Shown: positions 59,914 to 64,000 of the stretch, in pieces
Layout of the letters: each line of letters opens with the position of its first letter
How positions within the stretch are numbered: position 1 is the first letter of the stretch
NCBI RefSeq assembly: GCF_002142155.1
Contig: NZ_NASD01000001.1
Span: 62,001 to 126,000 of the forward strand
Source: Gilliamella apis
GTDB lineage: Bacteria; Pseudomonadota; Gammaproteobacteria; Enterobacterales; Orbaceae
Length of the DNA: 64,000 nt
Reading direction: 5' to 3'
Translations under genes and position numbers: made by a program
Notes under the pieces: model-generated
Seen by the model: the letters and a program-made list of their open reading frames with translations, nothing else
Told to the model about the DNA's origin: nothing
Database searches by the model: none

Positions 59914-61773
59914 ATGGTATTATTACAGATCAGTGAACCGGGACAAACACCAGAACCTCATCAACGTCGATTAGCTATTGGCATAGATCTAGGGACAACT
60001 AATTCTTTAGTCGCAACAGTTCGTAGTGGGCAAGCAGAAGTTTTGCCAGATTTAGATGGTAATGCATTATTACCATCGGTTGTGTATTATGGCCTTGACC
60101 ATGATGATAATACTATTATTACTGTCGGTAAAAATGCTAAAACTAATGCAGCCAATGATCCATTGAATACGGTTAGTTCAATAAAACGCTTAATGGGAAG
60201 AAGCTTAACTGATATTGATAGTTCACGCTTTCCCTATACTTTTTCACAAACTGATAATGGTGTTCCTTTATTAAATTTACCTAATCAACAAGTTAATCCA
60301 GTACAAGTTTCAGCTGAGATTTTGATTGCTTTGGTTGATCGAGCAAAACAAAGCTTAGATGGTGAGATTGATGGTGCAGTAATAACAGTACCAGCTTATT
60401 TTGATGATGCGCAAAGACAAGCAACTAAGGATGCGGCTAAATTAGCTGGATTACATGTTTTAAGATTACTGAATGAACCAACAGCTGCTGCTATTGCTTA
60501 TGGCTTAGATTCAGGTAAAGAAGGTGTTATTGCTGTTTATGATTTAGGTGGTGGTACATTTGATATCTCTATTTTACGTCTACATAAAGGTGTATTTGAA
60601 GTTTTAGCAACCGGAGGCGATTCAGCACTTGGCGGTGATGATTTTGACCGATTACTTGCTGATTATTTAAAAGTACAGTTAGGTTTAAATAACAATTCTG
60701 ATCCCTATATAAACCAAAAAATTATCGATGAAGCAGTTAAAATTAAAATTATATTAAGCCAGCAAGATTCTGCTTTAGTGAATATAGAAGGGCAGTCTTT
60801 AACAATAACTCGTAAACAATTTGAAGACTTAATTGAACCTTTAGTTAAACGAACATTGGCAGTTTGTCGCCGTGCATTGAAAGATGCGCAAATTGATTTT
60901 GATGAAGTTAGTGAAGTTGTGATGGTCGGTGGCTCAACTCGAGTTCCATTAGTAAGGCAATTAGTTGGTCACTATTTTAAAACAGAACCATTAACGTCGA
61001 TTGATCCTGATAAAGTCGTTGCTATTGGTGCAGCAATTCAAGCTGATATATTGGTTGGCAATAAACCTGATTCAGACATGTTATTGCTGGATGTTATTCC
61101 TTTATCTTTAGGGATTGAAACTATGGGGGAATTAGTTGAAAAAATTATTCCTCGTAATAGCACAATTCCATGCGCTCGAGCACAAGAGTTTACCACATTT
61201 AAAGATGGACAAACGGCGATGATGATTCATGTTTTGCAAGGTGAACGAGAAAGTGTTGCCGATTGCAGGTCATTAGCAAAATTTACTTTGCGAGGCATCC
61301 CTCCTATGCCTGCAGGTGGTGCGCATATTCGAGTTACCTTTCAAGTCGATGCTGATGGTTTATTGAGTGTTACGGCAATGGAAAAATCGACAGGGATTGA
61401 GGCGGCGATCCAAGTTAAGCCTTCTTATGGACTGTCAGAAAACGAAATTGCTAGCATGATTCAAGATTCAATCAATTATGCAAATCAAGATAAACAACTA
61501 AGAAAGCTTGCCGAACAGAAAGTAGAGGCTGCCAGAGTACTTGAAACATTACAATCTGCACTAGATAAAGATGCTGATTTATTAGATGAAGAGGAACTTA
61601 ATCTTATCTTGAATGCTAAGCAAAAATTGCAACAAGCAACGGAATCTAATGATTGTTCTTTGATTGAGCAGCAAATTAAACATGTTGATAACGCAACACA
61701 AACCTTTGCTGCTAAACGTATGAATAGATCAATACGTGATGCCTTAACCGGGCATAGCGTTGATGATATTTAA
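59914..61773 (+). CDS. hscA: Fe-S-specialised Hsp70 chaperone HscA
   Basis: 619 residues (E. coli 616). The N-terminus [19 protein letters not shown] is HscA-specific. ATPase motifs: [57 protein letters not shown]. It binds the LPPVK segment of IscU to drive cluster release. This is the second Hsp70 in the window, distinct from HscC. Confidence 0.98.
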   Translation: MVLLQISEPGQTPEPHQRRLAIGIDLGTTNSLVATVRSGQAEVLPDLDGNALLPSVVYYGLDHDDNTIITVGKNAKTNAANDPLNTVSSIKRLMGRSLTDIDSSRFPYTFSQTDNGVPLLNLPNQQVNPVQVSAEILIALVDRAKQSLDGEIDGAVITVPAYFDDAQRQATKDAAKLAGLHVLRLLNEPTAAAIAYGLDSGKEGVIAVYDLGGGTFDISILRLHKGVFEVLATGGDSALGGDDFDRLLADYLKVQLGLNNNSDPYINQKIIDEAVKIKIILSQQDSALVNIEGQSLTITRKQFEDLIEPLVKRTLAVCRRALKDAQIDFDEVSEVVMVGGSTRVPLVRQLVGHYFKTEPLTSIDPDKVVAIGAAIQADILVGNKPDSDMLLLDVIPLSLGIETMGELVEKIIPRNSTIPCARAQEFTTFKDGQTAMMIHVLQGERESVADCRSLAKFTLRGIPPMPAGGAHIRVTFQVDADGLLSVTAMEKSTGIEAAIQVKPSYGLSENEIASMIQDSINYANQDKQLRKLAEQKVEAARVLETLQSALDKDADLLDEEELNLILNAKQKLQQATESNDCSLIEQQIKHVDNATQTFAAKRMNRSIRDALTGHSVDDI

Positions 61774-61787
61774 CCAATGAGATTATT

Positions 61788-62126
61788 ATGCCAAAAATTA
61801 CCTTTTTACCAAATGCTGATCTTTGTCCTGAAGGAAAAACTGTTGAGGCCGAAGAAGGCGAATCAATATTAGATGTCGCTTTGCGCAATGACATCGAAAT
61901 AGAGCATGCTTGTGAAATGTCTTGTGCATGTTCAACTTGTCATTGTATTGTTCGAAAGGGATTTGACTCACTTGAAGAAAGTGATGAACAAGAAGATGAT
62001 ATGCTAGATAAAGCTTGGGGTGTCGAGCCTCATAGTCGCTTAAGTTGCCAAGCTCGAGTAGCCGATGAAGATCTTGAAGTCGAAATTCCAAGATATAGCC
62101 TTAATCACGCCAAAGAAGATCATTAA
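61788..62126 (+). CDS. fdx: isc-type [2Fe-2S] ferredoxin
   Basis: 112 residues. Cluster cysteines at C42, C48, C51 and C87, as in E. coli Fdx, in HACEMSCACSTCHC and LSCQAR. It supplies electrons for cluster assembly. It is the last gene of the operon visible here: no iscX frame follows in the next 140 bp, and a small hairpin comes right after the stop codon. Confidence 0.97.
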   Translation: MPKITFLPNADLCPEGKTVEAEEGESILDVALRNDIEIEHACEMSCACSTCHCIVRKGFDSLEESDEQEDDMLDKAWGVEPHSRLSCQARVADEDLEVEIPRYSLNHAKEDH

Positions 62127-62129
62127 TTA

Positions 62130-62146
62130 GTCGCCTTTATGGCGAC
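62130..62146 (+). terminator. Short hairpin after fdx
   Basis: Arms GTCGCC (62130-62135) and GGCGAC (62141-62146) with a 5-nt loop, 4 bp past the fdx stop codon. The T content after it is modest, so termination may be partial. Confidence 0.55.
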
Positions 62147-62213
62147 ATCCTTCTGTAAAAACACCTTTCCTCAAATTTTTACTTGTGATAATTATCTCAT
62201 TTTATTTACCTAA

Positions 62214-62241
62214 TTGACTTAGTTGCTTTCAACTTGATAAT
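62214..62241 (+). promoter_or_regulatory. Candidate psuKG promoter
   Basis: TTGACT (62214-62219) and GATAAT (62236-62241) are 16 bp apart and lie about 50 bp before the psuK start. Confidence 0.45.
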
Positions 62242-62293
62242 GATTCTGCTATAGTCACAGACTAAACATATGCTTAAAAATAGACAGGTGTTT

Positions 62294-63385
62294 ATGAATC
62301 AAAGAGAAAAGCAGATCCTCACGATTATTCGCAAAGATCCCTTCATCCAACAACAAGTGATTGCTGAAATGTTAGGTATTACCCGTTCTAGTGTAGCTGG
62401 TTATATTATGACTTTGACTCAAAAAGGTTATATAAAAGGAAAAGGTTATCTTTTGTCTGAAAATAATCATGTGGTTGTCGTGGGTTCTTGTAACATGGAT
62501 GTGACTGGATATTCAGATGAAAAGTTAGTTTATCAAGATTCTAATCCCGGTAAGATTCGTTGTACTCCTGGCGGTGTGGGGCGAAATATTGCTGAAAATT
62601 TGGCGCTTTTAGGACTTGATACCCATCTTATTTCAATGATTGGCGATGATTTCTATGGTGCTCAGCTTATTGAACATACCCGAAAAGCCGGTGTTAATAT
62701 GGAGCATTGCCATGTGATAAAAGGCGATAGTACTTCAACTTACCTCTCTCTGCTTGATCAATCAGGAGAAATGGTGATAGCTATTAATGATATGGATATT
62801 ATTAACAAACTAACACCAAGTTTATTAAATGAATCTAAGCAGTTAATTCAGCATGCTAAATTACTAGTTATCGACTGTAATTTGCAACAAGAAGCATTAA
62901 CATGGCTGTTTAATAATGCTGGGGAAGTGCCTATTTTTGTTGATACTGTATCTGCATTTAAATCTCATAAGATTAAAGCTTGGTTGTCATATATTCATAC
63001 TTTAAAACCTAACCGACTAGAAGCCGAAATTTTAAGTGGAATAAAAATCGAAACTAATGACGATATTCCTAAAGTGGTTGACTGGTTCCATCAGCAAGGC
63101 GTGCAACGAATTGCAATTAGCGCTGGTGCTGATGGTGTTTATTATAGCGAAATCAATGGTGATCGTGGTTGGTCTGCATCCATTCCAACTGATATTGTCA
63201 GCGTTACTGGTGCTGGTGATGCCATGCTTGCAGGGCTTGTTCAAGGTTACTTGAATGGACTGAGTTTTTATCAAAGTGTGAGATTTGGTCAAGCTTGTTC
63301 AGCATTAACATTATCATCTGAATTTACTAATAATCCTAATTTATCAATTAATTGTGTTCAAAATATTTTGGAGTCCCTTTCATGA
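62294..63385 (+). CDS. psuK: Pseudouridine kinase (PfkB family) with N-terminal helix-turn-helix
   Basis: 363 residues from the ATG at 62294 (AGGTG just upstream); another ATG eight codons earlier (62270) has no ribosome binding site. Residues 1-55 form a winged helix-turn-helix ([35 protein letters not shown]). The PfkB kinase domain follows with [15 protein letters not shown] and the ATP/anion-hole signature [17 protein letters not shown]. It phosphorylates pseudouridine, giving the substrate for PsuG. HTH-bearing kinases of this kind resemble E. coli YeiI; assignment to pseudouridine rests on the psuG gene overlapping its stop codon. Confidence 0.85.
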   Translation: MNQREKQILTIIRKDPFIQQQVIAEMLGITRSSVAGYIMTLTQKGYIKGKGYLLSENNHVVVVGSCNMDVTGYSDEKLVYQDSNPGKIRCTPGGVGRNIAENLALLGLDTHLISMIGDDFYGAQLIEHTRKAGVNMEHCHVIKGDSTSTYLSLLDQSGEMVIAINDMDIINKLTPSLLNESKQLIQHAKLLVIDCNLQQEALTWLFNNAGEVPIFVDTVSAFKSHKIKAWLSYIHTLKPNRLEAEILSGIKIETNDDIPKVVDWFHQQGVQRIAISAGADGVYYSEINGDRGWSASIPTDIVSVTGAGDAMLAGLVQGYLNGLSFYQSVRFGQACSALTLSSEFTNNPNLSINCVQNILESLS

Positions 63386-64000
63386 ACAATGTGTCTAAAT
63401 ATAATCAATATCTTGATATTTCGCCTGAAGTTAAACAAGCTCTTGAAAATAATCAACCGGTTGTGGCATTAGAATCTACCATTATTTCACATGGTATGCC
63501 ATATCCACAAAATGTTGAAACGGCATTAAAAGTAGAAGAAATTGTCAGAAAAAATGGCGCAATACCTGCCACTATTGCGGTAATTAATGGTCGTTTAAAA
63601 GCGGGTTTGTCAAAAGAAGAGATAACAATTCTTGGTAAAGAAGGATTAAATGTAACTAAAGTGAGTCGTCGAGATTTACCAGTAGTTGTAGCTAATAAAC
63701 AAAATGGTGCAACTACCGTTGCCGCAACCATGATTATCGCTGAATTAGCCGGTATACGTGTATTTGCAACCGGTGGATTAGGTGGTGTTCATCGTGGGGC
63801 AGAACATACATTTGATATTTCTGCCGATCTTCAAGAACTTGCCAATACTAGTGTTGCCGTTGTTTGCGCTGGTGCTAAATCAATTTTAGACTTAGGTTTA
63901 ACGATGGAATATCTAGAAACATTTGGTGTTCCTGTGGTTGGCTATCAGACTGATAAACTACCATCATTCTTTAGTCGAACTAGCCCATTTGATGTTAGTG
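63382..64000 (+). CDS. psuG: Pseudouridine-5'-phosphate glycosidase, N-terminal part
   Basis: 206 codons are visible before the window ends. The start ATG overlaps the psuK stop codon (ATGA), with TTGGAG upstream. Typical segments: [18 protein letters not shown] (catalytic glutamate), [32 protein letters not shown] and [19 protein letters not shown] (the lysine that forms the imine). It splits pseudouridine 5'-phosphate into uracil and ribose 5-phosphate, completing the pathway begun by PsuK. Confidence 0.95.
   Translation, partial: MNNVSKYNQYLDISPEVKQALENNQPVVALESTIISHGMPYPQNVETALKVEEIVRKNGAIPATIAVINGRLKAGLSKEEITILGKEGLNVTKVSRRDLPVVVANKQNGATTVAATMIIAELAGIRVFATGGLGGVHRGAEHTFDISADLQELANTSVAVVCAGAKSILDLGLTMEYLETFGVPVVGYQTDKLPSFFSRTSPFDVS

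Overview
The window is low-GC, gene-dense gammaproteobacterial DNA. Every housekeeping gene has a close enterobacterial-type counterpart (atp operon, isc operon, slt-trpR, gntX-nfuA, hscC with its J-protein, csdAE, ubiUV). The AT-rich codon use, that gene content and a cluster of orphan contact-dependent-inhibition (CDI) toxin modules fit Orbaceae, most likely a Gilliamella-type insect-gut symbiont. The genus is an inference from sequence character; no 16S gene or other direct marker is present.

Layout: 1-6.7 kb holds the end of a glyoxalase II-like gene, an MdtD-type MFS exporter, a BASS-family transporter, a TatD-family hydrolase and recC, all on the minus strand. 7.0-13.4 kb is the minus-strand F-ATPase operon atpBEFHAGDC without a visible atpI. 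13.6-18.5 kb carries glmM and tyrA (minus), then xthA and xseA (plus). 18.7-23.8 kb is an Hsp70/J-protein group: hscC converging on a membrane J-protein and a DUF1266 protein. 24.0-28.4 kb has the lipoprotein gene dolP, then ubiU-ubiV-csdA-csdE on the minus strand, which places the anaerobic ubiquinone hydroxylation Fe-S proteins directly upstream of a cysteine desulfurase system.

28.4-38.5 kb is the accessory region. It is a minus-strand array of displaced CdiA C-terminal (CdiA-CT) toxin ends, each followed by a small immunity gene. Pieces of one CdiA scaffold recur: a linker, the pre-toxin VENN domain and a toxin-entry segment. Six toxin/immunity modules can be separated, called A to F here from high to low coordinates. 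A has an unrecognised toxin and is frameshifted. B is a truncated toxin with a CPCC-type partner. C is an intact open frame with an unrecognised toxin. D carries a GHHR-motif toxin. E is a truncated EndoU RNase. F is a nuclease-like toxin with a PDF...EVK motif. A SymE-type toxin gene lies between D and E on the opposite strand. No secretion part of CdiA and no cdiB are in the window, so these look like silent cassettes that could be used after recombination into a full-length cdiA elsewhere. Direct repeats of about 155 bp and an apparently identical 301-bp repeat record how the array grew.

38.6-56.8 kb returns to core genes: suhB; an HxlR regulator divergent from the copper ATPase gene copA; a serine hydrolase; metC-tilS; a phosphopantetheinyl transferase; ferritin; a tyrosine phosphatase; pepB; a secreted Sel1-repeat protein; ppiA; gntX; nfuA; rob; and slt-trpR. 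56.8-62.1 kb is the isc operon iscRSUA-hscBA-fdx with a recognisable promoter and IscR-like half-site. 62.2-64.0 kb begins a pseudouridine catabolism operon, psuK (HTH-kinase fusion) followed by psuG, cut by the window end.

Fe-S biogenesis recurs through the window (isc operon, nfuA, csdAE, UbiU/UbiV). Together with UbiUV this suggests a life at low and variable oxygen.
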